DNA of 21,692 bases, taken from the NCBI GenBank assembly GCA_947565865.1, contig CANOHT010000042.1, forward strand, positions 1 to 21,692. The letters run 5' to 3'. Shown in pieces: positions 1-7,754 of the stretch (the stretch's first letter is position 1; each line of letters opens with the position of its first letter). The DNA is from an uncultured Clostridia bacterium (GTDB lineage: Bacteria > Bacillota > Clostridia > Christensenellales > Aristaeellaceae). The position numbers and the translations under genes were made by a program. Below the pieces are notes generated by a model, which worked only from the letters and a program-made list of their open reading frames with translations, was not told the origin of the DNA and searched no databases.

Positions 1-118
1 TACTTGGCCTTCCGGCTTTTCAAGCGGTATTCTCTCATTCGGAATTACTGTCTCTTTTTCGCGTTTGCTCTGTATCGTTTTCAAGGTTCAGCGCTCATTG
101 CCCTTGCGGTCAATCAGC
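1..118 (-). other. Probable rRNA operon leader transcript (gene itself lies left of the window)
   Basis: Read on the minus strand, this is the transcribed region after the promoter at 125-154. It contains CCTTGAAAAC (77-86 on the plus strand), close to the boxA-like CTTTGAAAAC element found in Firmicute rRNA leaders and spacers. It carries no convincing coding frame. The combination of tandem promoters, an A/T-rich upstream element and a boxA-like leader is what precedes rRNA operons. The rRNA gene itself is not in the window, so the identification is an inference; a tRNA or other stable RNA operon is the alternative. Confidence 0.55.
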
Positions 119-124
119 TTGGTT

Positions 125-154
125 ATCTTATCACTTGCCCCCCTCTTTTGTCAA
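125..154 (-). promoter_or_regulatory. Strong sigma-A promoter (proximal, P2) with UP-like element, reading left
   Basis: On the minus strand: TTGACA (149-154), an 18-base spacer, then TAAGAT (125-130) with an extended -10 TG one base upstream. Positions about 155-205 just upstream are almost pure A/T with runs of A and T, resembling an UP element. A perfect -35 plus an UP-like tract is typical of rRNA promoters. Confidence 0.7.
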
Positions 155-263
155 GACCTTTTTTGAATTTTTTCAGCATAATTTTAAAACTTTTTCAAAA
201 TATGAACAATGCTCCTGTAACATTCTTTTAGTGTTCGTGTCTGTCTGTTCGTTTTGCTACTCC

Positions 264-291
264 ATTGTATTTTTGTTCGCCTGCATTTCAA
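264..291 (-). promoter_or_regulatory. Second sigma-A promoter (distal, P1), reading left
   Basis: On the minus strand: TTGAAA (286-291), a 16-base spacer, TACAAT (264-269). It lies about 140 bases upstream of the proximal promoter in the same direction, giving the tandem arrangement common at rRNA operons. It sits just beyond the terminator of the preceding operon, so it would restart transcription there. Confidence 0.5.
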
Positions 292-302
292 ACGTTGGCC
301 AG

Positions 303-331
303 CAAAAAAGCCCCAGCACAAGGCCGGGGCT
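303..331 (-). terminator. Rho-independent terminator of the six-gene transporter operon
   Basis: On the minus strand AGCCCC (326-331) pairs with GGGGCT (309-314), extended inward by GC pairs around a short loop, and is followed directly by six Ts (304-309). It begins six bases after the stop codon of the MacB-like gene. Confidence 0.85.
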
Positions 332-336
332 CTCGA

Positions 337-2028
337 TCAGGACAGCGTATGAGTCGAAATTGGGAGATGCTGGTCGAACAGCTCATCCATCATGGGCGTG
401 CGCATCCTCATGGTATAGCCGGTATTGTTCTCCAAGTAGTCCGCAAAGGTGCGCTTACCATAAATGATCTGCGTCAGCACAGATACAGGCAGCTGCATAT
501 CCCAGTCGCGGTCGGTCTCCACAACCGTCTTCCGCCCCTGCTTGCAGGTGATCTGCCAGCGTCGGTTATTCCGCTCCACGATTTCGTCCGTGACTTCCAA
601 CACAAAGCTGCCTTCCTTCCTGGGACAGGGCAGTTGGTCGATAACCCGACGGGCGTCCACGATCCTGGCCATGGCCTCGGTGGCACGCCAGCGACGGGAG
701 GGCACCTTGAGCTTCTGCCAAGCGTCGGAATTGTCACAGAGCATGTATCCCAGATCAGCCATAGCGATAGGCCGCGCCGTCCGCACGACAGATACGGTAA
801 CGCCCTCCCGATACATTGCCTTCAGGCCCTCGGCCGTGCCCTCGCTGCCAGTGCGCAGCTTGGCATACCACAACGCCAGCACCACACCGGCGCCTGCCGA
901 GCAGCCCTGAACCATCAGCGTCAGCCAGCGCAGACGCAGCAGCTCAGGTGTGCGCAGCTCCCGCATCACGGCAGGCAGCTGCCATACCTTCCAGAAGGCA
1001 TCGGCAATGTCCTCCCACTCTACCAGAATCGCAGGAATCCACTCCGTAAAGGTATACACGGGCTGGATGATCTCGTTCATCACCAGCGCACCCAAAAGCG
1101 CAGCCGCGCCATAGCCCATGACGAACAGGAGGATGGCGCCAATCAGCTCCGGCAGCAGCTGCGCCGCGTACTTCATCCGAAGCTGCTGGCGATAACGGCG
1201 TCCGTAGTAGCTGACGCGATGGTTCAGCCAGCGGATGAAGCGCAGAAGCGCCGTCATGCCTACCAAAAAGCCCAGAACCCGCAGCCATAGCGCCGCGGCC
1301 ATGCCCTCTTTCCCCAGGTCGATGACCGTGCCTCCCTGCTGCCAGTTCTTTACGGTATTGCTGAAGGAGACCGCCGCCCCCACGCCCGGCAGAGGCTCCG
1401 CCTCCACCTGAAGGGCGTCCAAAGCAAACGTTGTGTCAATGACGCTGTTCAGCGGAATGTAAGCGCCGTAATCCGTCAGATCGCCCACCTGCTTGCTGTG
1501 ACGGATGACGCCTACCACCCGGTATTTGACGCCGCTCAGCTCAACCTCCCAATCAATGGGATCAGAAATACGAAAGAGCTTGAGCGCCAGCTGCTCGTCC
1601 AGGAGAATCACCTTATCGCCCCTGCGCAGCTCTTCCGGGAGAAAGATTCTGCCGCAGCGCAGATAGAGCGGATGAAGCAGCTGGCCGTTGTCGCCCATCA
1701 GATACAGCCGCCCCTGAACGGCGTCGCTGCTGCCGGAAAAATCAGCCCGCTCAATAACGCCGTCCAGCGTCCAGCGGCGCATCATGCCCTGCCATTCCTC
1801 CGTAACGCTGGCAAAAGACTCCTGCAGCTCCGCGATGGCCTGATTCGGCTTCACCGGCTCGCCTGTATCCCCCTCCCCTCCGGAGGACTGATCCTGAACC
1901 GGCGCGGGAGCAGGAAAGACGTACTGCAGGTGATTCCCCACAGCGTCGATCTGCCAGGCGGCAAAGCACAGCGCCGCCCCGAAGGCCAGCAGCAGCACAA
2001 TTTGCCACCAGGTAACTTTCTTCTTCAT
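337..2028 (-). CDS. MacB/FtsX-like membrane protein with C-terminal SCP2-like (Eis-type) domain
   Basis: 563 residues. Helix 1 is at about 8-25, followed by a Pro/Gly-rich linker and a large extracytoplasmic domain (about 85-225). GRIFLPEELRRGD, LALKLF, VKYRVVGVIRHS and YIPLN in that domain follow the pattern of MacB periplasmic core domains. Three more helices lie at about 244-265, 289-317 and 367-388, matching the 1+3 topology of MacB/FtsX permeases. The tail from about 445 (MARIVD at 453, then FVLEVTDE, NNRRWQI, LTQIIYGKRT and a closing MDELF) resembles the SCP2-like domain that ends Eis-family GNAT acetyltransferases; no GNAT domain is present. No nucleotide-binding domain is fused or adjacent. 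ATG 2028 has a GGAAGG site. It is the last gene of its operon, 20 bases after the adaptor gene. The domain calls are by eye; the function is unknown. Confidence 0.75.
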   Translation of the reverse strand: MKKKVTWWQIVLLLAFGAALCFAAWQIDAVGNHLQYVFPAPAPVQDQSSGGEGDTGEPVKPNQAIAELQESFASVTEEWQGMMRRWTLDGVIERADFSGSSDAVQGRLYLMGDNGQLLHPLYLRCGRIFLPEELRRGDKVILLDEQLALKLFRISDPIDWEVELSGVKYRVVGVIRHSKQVGDLTDYGAYIPLNSVIDTTFALDALQVEAEPLPGVGAAVSFSNTVKNWQQGGTVIDLGKEGMAAALWLRVLGFLVGMTALLRFIRWLNHRVSYYGRRYRQQLRMKYAAQLLPELIGAILLFVMGYGAAALLGALVMNEIIQPVYTFTEWIPAILVEWEDIADAFWKVWQLPAVMRELRTPELLRLRWLTLMVQGCSAGAGVVLALWYAKLRTGSEGTAEGLKAMYREGVTVSVVRTARPIAMADLGYMLCDNSDAWQKLKVPSRRWRATEAMARIVDARRVIDQLPCPRKEGSFVLEVTDEIVERNNRRWQITCKQGRKTVVETDRDWDMQLPVSVLTQIIYGKRTFADYLENNTGYTMRMRTPMMDELFDQHLPISTHTLS

Positions 2029-2048
2029 GCGTGACCGTCCTTCCGCCG

Positions 2049-3425
2049 TCAGTTCACATACTCCATCACCTTCTGGCCATCGGTCAGGGCGCGATCCTCG
2101 CGATCCGCCACGTCCTGATAGCTCAGATCCTCAGCGATGGAAACGACCTTGTCGCCGCGCTCCAGCACGGTGACGCGGGTCTTTACCACCTTCATGCTGC
2201 TGCCGGACATAAAGCCGCCCCAGTCGCGCTGCACCAGGTAAACGTAATCCTGTCCCTGGCCCTCGCTGCGAACGGCGCTGGGCGGCAGCAGGGTGGTGGA
2301 CTGGCGGGCCCGATAGGTAATGGTCACATCCACGCCTCCGTCCGACACGATGCGGCGGATGGCGGAGGCATTTCCCTCCAGGTAGCTGGAGGGCATGGTC
2401 AGGTGCAGATACTTGCCGCCCTCGGCATTGATGACGGTTTCCTGTACAGAGGAAGCCTCCGTGCCGTAGACTTCATTCTTGACCTCCGCCTTTGTGCCAT
2501 CGGCAATGGCGCGGTCATCGCTGGACACCGGCGCCCGCAGGATGGGCAGGGTGCCTTCCTTGTTCATTTTGTAGGCGGCCTTCACGCCGTCATAATTTTC
2601 GCCCTCCGTCACGCCAAGCGAAACGATATAGCCGTCCCGGGGCGCGCGAACCTCCGTCACGGCCTTGGCTCTGGCGCTGAGCTCCACCATCTCCTGGGCA
2701 ATCTCGTCCATCACCTTCAGCAGGGCGTCACGGTTCTTGATGTACTCGAACACATCGTCCTTCACCCGCATTTTGCGGTCTTCCATCAGCGAATCAAAGG
2801 CCGATTTCGCCGCGTCGCAGGCGGACTTGGCCGTTTCCGCCGCCGTGACGGCTTTGGTCACGGCCTCCGGTACGTCATCCCCCACCAGGGCCAGCTGCTT
2901 GCGCCATTCAGCCACATCGCCCACCAGAATGATCCCGGCCTCCACAGCGGCCATGCGCGCGTTCATACTCTTCTCCGTCAGAGCATTCTGCGCCTCCACC
3001 ATGGCGTTGTACAGATCGTTCTGCCGGCTCTCCTTGGAGGATTTGCGGTTCTTGACGTCCAAATCCAGCAGTTCGCTGCTCTTGGAGTTATACTGCTCCC
3101 GAAGCTCCTTCATTTTCGCCGCGCTGTCCCCGGCCTCGGCAGTAAAGATGATGTCCCCGGCCTGCACCTGATGGCCAGGCTTCACATACACCCGCTTCAC
3201 CACCACACCCAGCTCCTTGGCCTCGGGCACGATGATTTCCTCGTCCTCGGGGAAGAAGACCTCCGCGCGGAACTTCATCTTCTCCTCATAGCGGCCGGAG
3301 GAACCGGTCACCAGCTGCACCTTGGGCGTGGTGATGGTCTGCACCGTCCGGGCAAAGAACATGCACAGCGCCACTGCCACCGCCAGGAAAATCAGGCCTC
3401 GCAGGGCGAATTTCTTCAGTCTCAT
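2049..3425 (-). CDS. HlyD/MFP-family periplasmic adaptor-like protein
   Basis: 458 residues. One N-terminal membrane anchor (about 8-26) is followed by a split biotinyl-lipoyl-like domain. Its first half is around 70-96 (VKRVYVKPGHQVQAGDIIF) and its second around 258-280 (VRAPRDGYIVSLGVTEGE). Between them, 101-256 is a Lys/Glu/Ala-rich stretch consistent with a long coiled-coil hairpin. A beta-barrel-like C-terminal part follows. This is the membrane-fusion adaptor architecture, which in Gram-positives usually pairs with a MacB-type permease; a MacB-like protein is indeed encoded next. The expected MacB-type ATPase is missing. ATG 3425 is preceded by GGAGG, and the gap to the upstream permease gene is 16 bases, so the genes are co-transcribed. 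The substrate is unknown. Confidence 0.8.
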   Translation of the reverse strand: MRLKKFALRGLIFLAVAVALCMFFARTVQTITTPKVQLVTGSSGRYEEKMKFRAEVFFPEDEEIIVPEAKELGVVVKRVYVKPGHQVQAGDIIFTAEAGDSAAKMKELREQYNSKSSELLDLDVKNRKSSKESRQNDLYNAMVEAQNALTEKSMNARMAAVEAGIILVGDVAEWRKQLALVGDDVPEAVTKAVTAAETAKSACDAAKSAFDSLMEDRKMRVKDDVFEYIKNRDALLKVMDEIAQEMVELSARAKAVTEVRAPRDGYIVSLGVTEGENYDGVKAAYKMNKEGTLPILRAPVSSDDRAIADGTKAEVKNEVYGTEASSVQETVINAEGGKYLHLTMPSSYLEGNASAIRRIVSDGGVDVTITYRARQSTTLLPPSAVRSEGQGQDYVYLVQRDWGGFMSGSSMKVVKTRVTVLERGDKVVSIAEDLSYQDVADREDRALTDGQKVMEYVN

Positions 3426-3441
3426 ACACCATTCCTCCGTA

Positions 3442-4317
3442 TTACTTCAATTCGCTGAGCTGAATGCCCGCCACAATGTCCTCCTGGCAATACAGGTAGA
3501 TCAGCAGCGTGGGCAGGATATACAGCGCCGAGCCCGCAAAGGCCACGTCCGCGCCCTCGGTAGAAATCTGGTTGAACATCACCGACAGGGGCTGCAGCTC
3601 CGTCCGCCCTGCCAGATATACCAGGGGCTGCTCCACCATGTTCCAGCAATCGGCAAAGGACAGAGCCGCCGCCGCGAAAATGATGGGCTTGCACACCGGA
3701 AGGATCACATGAACGAAGCCGCGGATCGGCCCCACGCCGTCCACCATGCCCGCCTCCAGCAGCTCGTTGGGAATGCCCACCATAAACTGCCGCATCAGGA
3801 ATATGTAGAAAGGCGAAAAGCACATGGGCAGAATCACCGCCCAGACGGTGTTCATCAGCCCCAGCCAGCGCAGCATGATGACGCTGGGCGCCATCGTCAC
3901 CTGGAAGGGCAGGATCATCAGAATCAGCACACAGAAGAAAATGGCGTCCCTGCCGCGGAAGGCAAAGCGGCTCAGGGCGTAGGCCGTCAGCGGCACCACC
4001 ACCGCCTGGCCCAGCAGTATACCGGCTGTGTACATGGCGGAGTTGCAGAACAGCTTCAGGTAGGTGGGATCTTCAATAAAAATTTTATAATACTGCCTGA
4101 GGGACACCACCGCCGGGGAGTAGAGCACATCCAGCCAATGGGTGGCGTCGTAGTTGCCGCGCCCGCCCAGATATGTCTCGATTTCCCCTTTGGGAAAGAA
4201 GGAATACAGGAAGGTGAAAACAATTGGTATCAGAATCAGCACAGACAGCGCGATCAGGAGGATCAGGCAGATCATTCCGCCAAAACCCAGGCCGCGCCGA
4301 TAGCCACGTCTTGCCAT
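3442..4317 (-). CDS. Carbohydrate ABC transporter permease, MalG/AraQ type
   Basis: 291 residues, normal for CUT1-family inner permeases. Helix 1 is at about 14-40, followed by an extracellular loop and further helices in the MalG pattern. The cytoplasmic EAA loop, which docks on the ATPase, is at 184-211 and includes NELLEAGMVDG and LPVCKP. Together with the upstream MalF-type protein it should form the membrane channel that takes substrate from the binding protein. ATG 4317 has a strong AAGGAGG site beginning right at the stop codon of the upstream permease, 12 bases away, so translation is probably coupled. The substrate is most likely an oligosaccharide or glycoside, by family only. Confidence 0.92.
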   Translation of the reverse strand: MARRGYRRGLGFGGMICLILLIALSVLILIPIVFTFLYSFFPKGEIETYLGGRGNYDATHWLDVLYSPAVVSLRQYYKIFIEDPTYLKLFCNSAMYTAGILLGQAVVVPLTAYALSRFAFRGRDAIFFCVLILMILPFQVTMAPSVIMLRWLGLMNTVWAVILPMCFSPFYIFLMRQFMVGIPNELLEAGMVDGVGPIRGFVHVILPVCKPIIFAAAALSFADCWNMVEQPLVYLAGRTELQPLSVMFNQISTEGADVAFAGSALYILPTLLIYLYCQEDIVAGIQLSELK

Positions 4318-4329
4318 GGGCAGTCCTCC

Positions 4330-5184
4330 TTACGCTTCCGACGGCGACCGAACGGCCTTGCTGGCGTACATCAGCGCAAACAGCGCCATGACTCCTATGG
4401 CGAAAATATACGCCGCCGTGGTCACGTCCTGATAGTCCAGCTTCGCGAATTTGTTGTTCATAAAATGCTGAAGGGTGTAGATGGCCTGAGACGGATAGGA
4501 CCCGCCGATGAAGTACACCTCCTTGAAAATTTTGAAGGCGTTGACCCAGGCCAGCACGAACACCAGGAAAGCCGTGGGCAGAATCTGCGGCAGGGTGATG
4601 CGGAAGGCCTGCGTCCACCAGCCCGCGCCCTCCAGGGAGGCAAACTCGTACAGCGACGGATGCACCGCAGAGAGGGCCGAGGCAAACAGCACCACCGAGA
4701 AGCCCAGATTCTTCCACACATACAAAAGCACGATCGGGAAGCGCAGCGCGTCCTCCTCCAGCCACAGCACCCGCTCAAAACCCAAGGCCGTCACCAGCCG
4801 ATTGATAACGCCGCCGTAGTCGAACATCAGCGTCCAAATCAGCAGCAGCGCCGAGGAGGGCATCAGGTAGGGCAGGAGCAGAATGTTGCGGAAAGCCGTG
4901 GATCGCTCCTTGAGAGTCTTGAGCATGGCCGAAAGGACGAAAGCCATCAGCCAAATGACAGGCGCGCAGAGCAGCGAAAGCTCCCATGTGTTCTTCAGGC
5001 CCATCTGGAACATGGGGTTTCGCGCCACGTCAATGTAATTGTCCATGCCCACAAAGCGGTTTTCAAAGCTGCCGTCCGTGACGGAGAAATAGATGCCCCC
5101 GAAAAAAGGCACCACATAAAACATCATCAGGCCGATCAGACCCGGCAGCAGCAATAGCCACACTATTTTCTTGCGTTTGAACAA
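4330..5184 (-). CDS. Carbohydrate ABC transporter permease, MalF/UgpA type
   Basis: 284 residues. N-terminal KRKK is followed by helix 1 (about 8-30), then the helices of the binding-protein-dependent permease fold. The EAA loop is at 177-204 and includes SLYEFASLEGAGW and ITLPQILP. It pairs with the MalG-type protein encoded next. The start is TTG at 5184, eight bases after GGAGG; no in-frame ATG lies near, so the TTG is well supported. The gene follows the solute-binding protein gene after a gap of about 110 bases that holds a stem-loop. No ATPase gene is in the operon, so a shared MsmX/UgpC-like ATPase encoded elsewhere is likely (inference from the family). Confidence 0.92.
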   Translation of the reverse strand: MFKRKKIVWLLLLPGLIGLMMFYVVPFFGGIYFSVTDGSFENRFVGMDNYIDVARNPMFQMGLKNTWELSLLCAPVIWLMAFVLSAMLKTLKERSTAFRNILLLPYLMPSSALLLIWTLMFDYGGVINRLVTALGFERVLWLEEDALRFPIVLLYVWKNLGFSVVLFASALSAVHPSLYEFASLEGAGWWTQAFRITLPQILPTAFLVFVLAWVNAFKIFKEVYFIGGSYPSQAIYTLQHFMNNKFAKLDYQDVTTAAYIFAIGVMALFALMYASKAVRSPSEA

Positions 5185-5215
5185 GGTGCGCCTCCATCCA
5201 TCAGGTCACAGCGAC

Positions 5216-5243
5216 GGCGGATGGCCTTGCCGAACCATCCGCC
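5216..5243 (-). promoter_or_regulatory. Intercistronic stem-loop between binding-protein and permease genes
   Basis: GGCGGATGG (5216-5224) and CCATCCGCC (5235-5243) form a perfect 9-bp stem with a 10-base loop and no T-run, so it is not a clear terminator. At this position, as in other binding-protein operons, such hairpins can protect the upstream message or partly end transcription, which would give more binding protein than permease. That role is inferred. Confidence 0.6.
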
Positions 5244-5294
5244 CGATTGCGAAGGTGCGTCCCGGGACGCCGCCATCCGCATGATCGCTGACCG

Positions 5295-7646
5295 TCAATA
5301 ATCTTCCATTTGCATCATCATAACCTTGCCGTCCATATCCTTGATGAACTGATCCAGCTTGATCTGTCCCTGGATGTAGCGCTCCATCAGCGTGGACAAA
5401 TCGCCGGAACGCTCCTCGTTCATCAGGGTCGGCCGCTTCACATATACATATGGAACAACCTCGTCAAGATAGTACCTGATCGCGCCTTCGCTGATTTGAT
5501 AGCGGTGCTGGGGCATGGACTTCTCCATCCATTCCTTCTGCCAGTCGATCTGTTCCTGAATGTTGCGCTTATCCGCATCGTCAGCCTTTTCCAGCGACTT
5601 CTCCAGCTGCGCCAGATACTTCTCCTCCTGCTCGACCATGTCATCATAATACTCGTTGGGCACAGGGTCTGTTTTGTCCGCCATCAGCGTGCTGAGCGTG
5701 TATTTGTCCATATTCTCCTCGCTGATCTTGTACTTCAGCAGGTTAAGGGTGGACTGGATGTTCTTGCTGCGGGGATTGATAAACATGATCTCCAATTCCG
5801 CGCCGATCACATAATCCGTATCCTTCGTCAGCGTCATGGGGATGCAAATGCTGTCCGTGTTCAGCTCGGGGTCGCTGAAGCTGCCCACCAGGGAGGCATA
5901 GTTGTTCAGCAGCCCCATGCGGTAGTTGGTCTCATCCTCATTGGGCAGGTTCGCGCCCTCGTTGAGATCATCCACCCGCATGCCCTCGATGGCCTCCATC
6001 AGCGCCCGGAACTCCGGCGTGTTGAACCGCAGCTCAAGGCCCTTGGCCTGATAGTAGTCAATGTAGCTCTGCATCACAAGGTAGAAAAGCTGCTGTTTGT
6101 AGTCCTCCGTATAGTTGATGAGCGTATAGGAGGGAAATTCCTCCACCCACTCGTCATTCCAGCGGGTGGCAAAAGCGCACAGATCCAGGAAGTTGGTAGG
6201 AATGTCCTCAATGGTCAGCCCCATTTCCTCCATCACCTGGCGGTTCACCGTCCAGCTGCCGTAGCTGTAAGCGCTCATGGGCACGGCATATACCTTGCCA
6301 TCCTTGGTCACCGAATCCCGGTAAACGGGATGCAGCCGGTTGATATAGGCCATGATTTCCGCCTCGCCGGACAGATCGGCGCAGTAGCCCTTCTCCATCA
6401 GGCGGTAAAAGTCGGAATAGGTGGTTCCCAGCCGCAGCAGGTCGATGGTGCTGTCGCCGGTCACCAATGCCTGGCTGAGTGCCTCCGCGCTGTCAAAATA
6501 CTCGCTGTACATGTAAATCGGCACCTGGGGGTAGGCGTCCGAAAAGCTCTGCTCAGCGCTTCCGAACCAGCCGCCGTATACCGTCACGGACTCCTCGGTG
6601 CTGAAGTCGGGGGTCACGGTGCGCAGAATCACTCGCTCATCATTGGCAAAAACCAGACTGTCACCCAGCATGGTCATGCTCCGGGCATAATTATCCGGCA
6701 GATAGCCGTACTGCTCCAGCGTGGTCAGATGGGTCAAACCCATCAGGCGCGTCTCGTCCAGATAGAGCAGCGCGTCATGCGCGCTGTCATAGCATATTTG
6801 GCCGTTGATATAATCACGCTGCCAGGTGCCCACAGTCTCGACCTCATCGGCGGCAGGATCATACACGGACAGGGTGAAGGGGTAAAAAGCGTTCTTCTCC
6901 TCGTCCCATTCCTTTTGCAGGTCGCGGCTGGCCATCAGCAGCTTGCCGTCCTTATAGGGCGTGACAGCCTGCGCGTAGCCCGCCTTGGCCTGCTTGACCT
7001 CGCCCGTGCTCAGATCCACCAGCAGGCCCTTATACACCGACTCGCCCGTGCTGTCGTTCCAGTCGTAAGCGCTGATGTACAGCTTGTTCCCAGCCACCGC
7101 CGACTGCTCCATGCCTGTGTAATACCGATAAGCGTCCTCGCCATCCCCGCTCACATGGGTCAGCTCCGTCATATCCATGACGCACACATCCTCGAAGACG
7201 GGCTTCCCGCTCTCCCCAGTGATGGTAAAGATCCGCCCATTCAGGGGATTGAGGAAAAGCAGCCGCTCGCCGTCCGACCACATGCCGTCGGCCACGCCAT
7301 AAACCGGGTCGCCAATGACCGGGTCCTGCTCGCCGCCTTCCTCCTTGGCCGCCAGAGCCATTTCAAGGGTATCGAACCGGCGGGCATAGCACAGTTCTCC
7401 GGCCACCAGCTCCGGCTCGGCCATGCCGAGCTTCCACCGATACAGCTCCATGGACACAGGCTCATTCCGGCGCATCAGGATATACAGCGTATCCCCCACG
7501 GTCTGCACACCGGTCACATAGCGCGAGCCTTCCTCGTCCTCATTGCGCCTGAACACCGTCGCGTCCGCGGCCAGCGCCGAAGCCGCCACGCATAGCGCCA
7601 GCGTCAGGCTGATAAACGCCGCCAGCCATTTCTTCATTGTCATCAT
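5295..7646 (-). CDS. Secreted extracellular solute-binding protein with added N-terminal domain
   Basis: 783 residues from ATG 7646, chosen over an ATG 11 codons upstream because AGGAAGGGGAG sits just before it. The signal peptide is MMTMKK plus a hydrophobic stretch ending ASALA|AD, a signal peptidase I-type site; I see no convincing lipobox, unusual for a Gram-positive binding protein. Residues about 30-345 show repeated beta-rich units (GDTLYILM, GERLLFLNP, GNKLYISAY, KLLMASR, DALLYLDE, DSLVFAND) suggesting a beta-propeller. Residues from about 353 (VTVYGGW, IDLLRLGTTYSDFY, KDGKVYAVPMS) look like a family 1-type solute-binding protein. It is at least 1.5 times the usual length. It should capture a sugar-type ligand for the two permeases downstream; the ligand is unknown. 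Confidence 0.85.
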   Translation of the reverse strand: MMTMKKWLAAFISLTLALCVAASALAADATVFRRNEDEEGSRYVTGVQTVGDTLYILMRRNEPVSMELYRWKLGMAEPELVAGELCYARRFDTLEMALAAKEEGGEQDPVIGDPVYGVADGMWSDGERLLFLNPLNGRIFTITGESGKPVFEDVCVMDMTELTHVSGDGEDAYRYYTGMEQSAVAGNKLYISAYDWNDSTGESVYKGLLVDLSTGEVKQAKAGYAQAVTPYKDGKLLMASRDLQKEWDEEKNAFYPFTLSVYDPAADEVETVGTWQRDYINGQICYDSAHDALLYLDETRLMGLTHLTTLEQYGYLPDNYARSMTMLGDSLVFANDERVILRTVTPDFSTEESVTVYGGWFGSAEQSFSDAYPQVPIYMYSEYFDSAEALSQALVTGDSTIDLLRLGTTYSDFYRLMEKGYCADLSGEAEIMAYINRLHPVYRDSVTKDGKVYAVPMSAYSYGSWTVNRQVMEEMGLTIEDIPTNFLDLCAFATRWNDEWVEEFPSYTLINYTEDYKQQLFYLVMQSYIDYYQAKGLELRFNTPEFRALMEAIEGMRVDDLNEGANLPNEDETNYRMGLLNNYASLVGSFSDPELNTDSICIPMTLTKDTDYVIGAELEIMFINPRSKNIQSTLNLLKYKISEENMDKYTLSTLMADKTDPVPNEYYDDMVEQEEKYLAQLEKSLEKADDADKRNIQEQIDWQKEWMEKSMPQHRYQISEGAIRYYLDEVVPYVYVKRPTLMNEERSGDLSTLMERYIQGQIKLDQFIKDMDGKVMMMQMEDY

Positions 7647-7660
7647 CGCGCTCCCCTTCC

Positions 7661-7700
7661 TGATCGTTGGTTTGATCAATCACATTCTTTCAAACGATCA
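7661..7700 (-). repeat. Interrupted inverted repeat before the solute-binding protein gene
   Basis: TGATCG plus GTTTG (7661-7666 and 7670-7674, split by three bases) mirrors CAAACGATCA (7691-7700), with a small TTGATCAA palindrome inside. It lies directly upstream of the ribosome-binding site. It may be an operator or a leader structure controlling the binding-protein gene. I could not find a convincing separate promoter in this gap. Confidence 0.4.
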
Positions 7701-7754
7701 AGATTCGCTTTTTCTTCCAGCACATGACGCAATTTACATATTTTCTTGAAAATT

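Noticed and set aside
265..1290. A 341-codon plus-strand frame across the left terminator
   Set aside because: It runs through a terminator and is antisense to the MacB-like gene; the composition is shadow-like.
337..2028. An intact Eis-type acetyltransferase
   Set aside because: Only the SCP2-like tail is present; the rest is a membrane permease-like protein with no GNAT acetyl-CoA-binding motif.
2031..7595. Long plus-strand open frames opposite the transporter genes (for example 2031-3458, 3322-5157, 5310-7595)
   Set aside because: They mirror well-recognised minus-strand genes, are rich in His, Gln and Arg as expected for antisense of GC-rich codons, and lack ribosome-binding sites.
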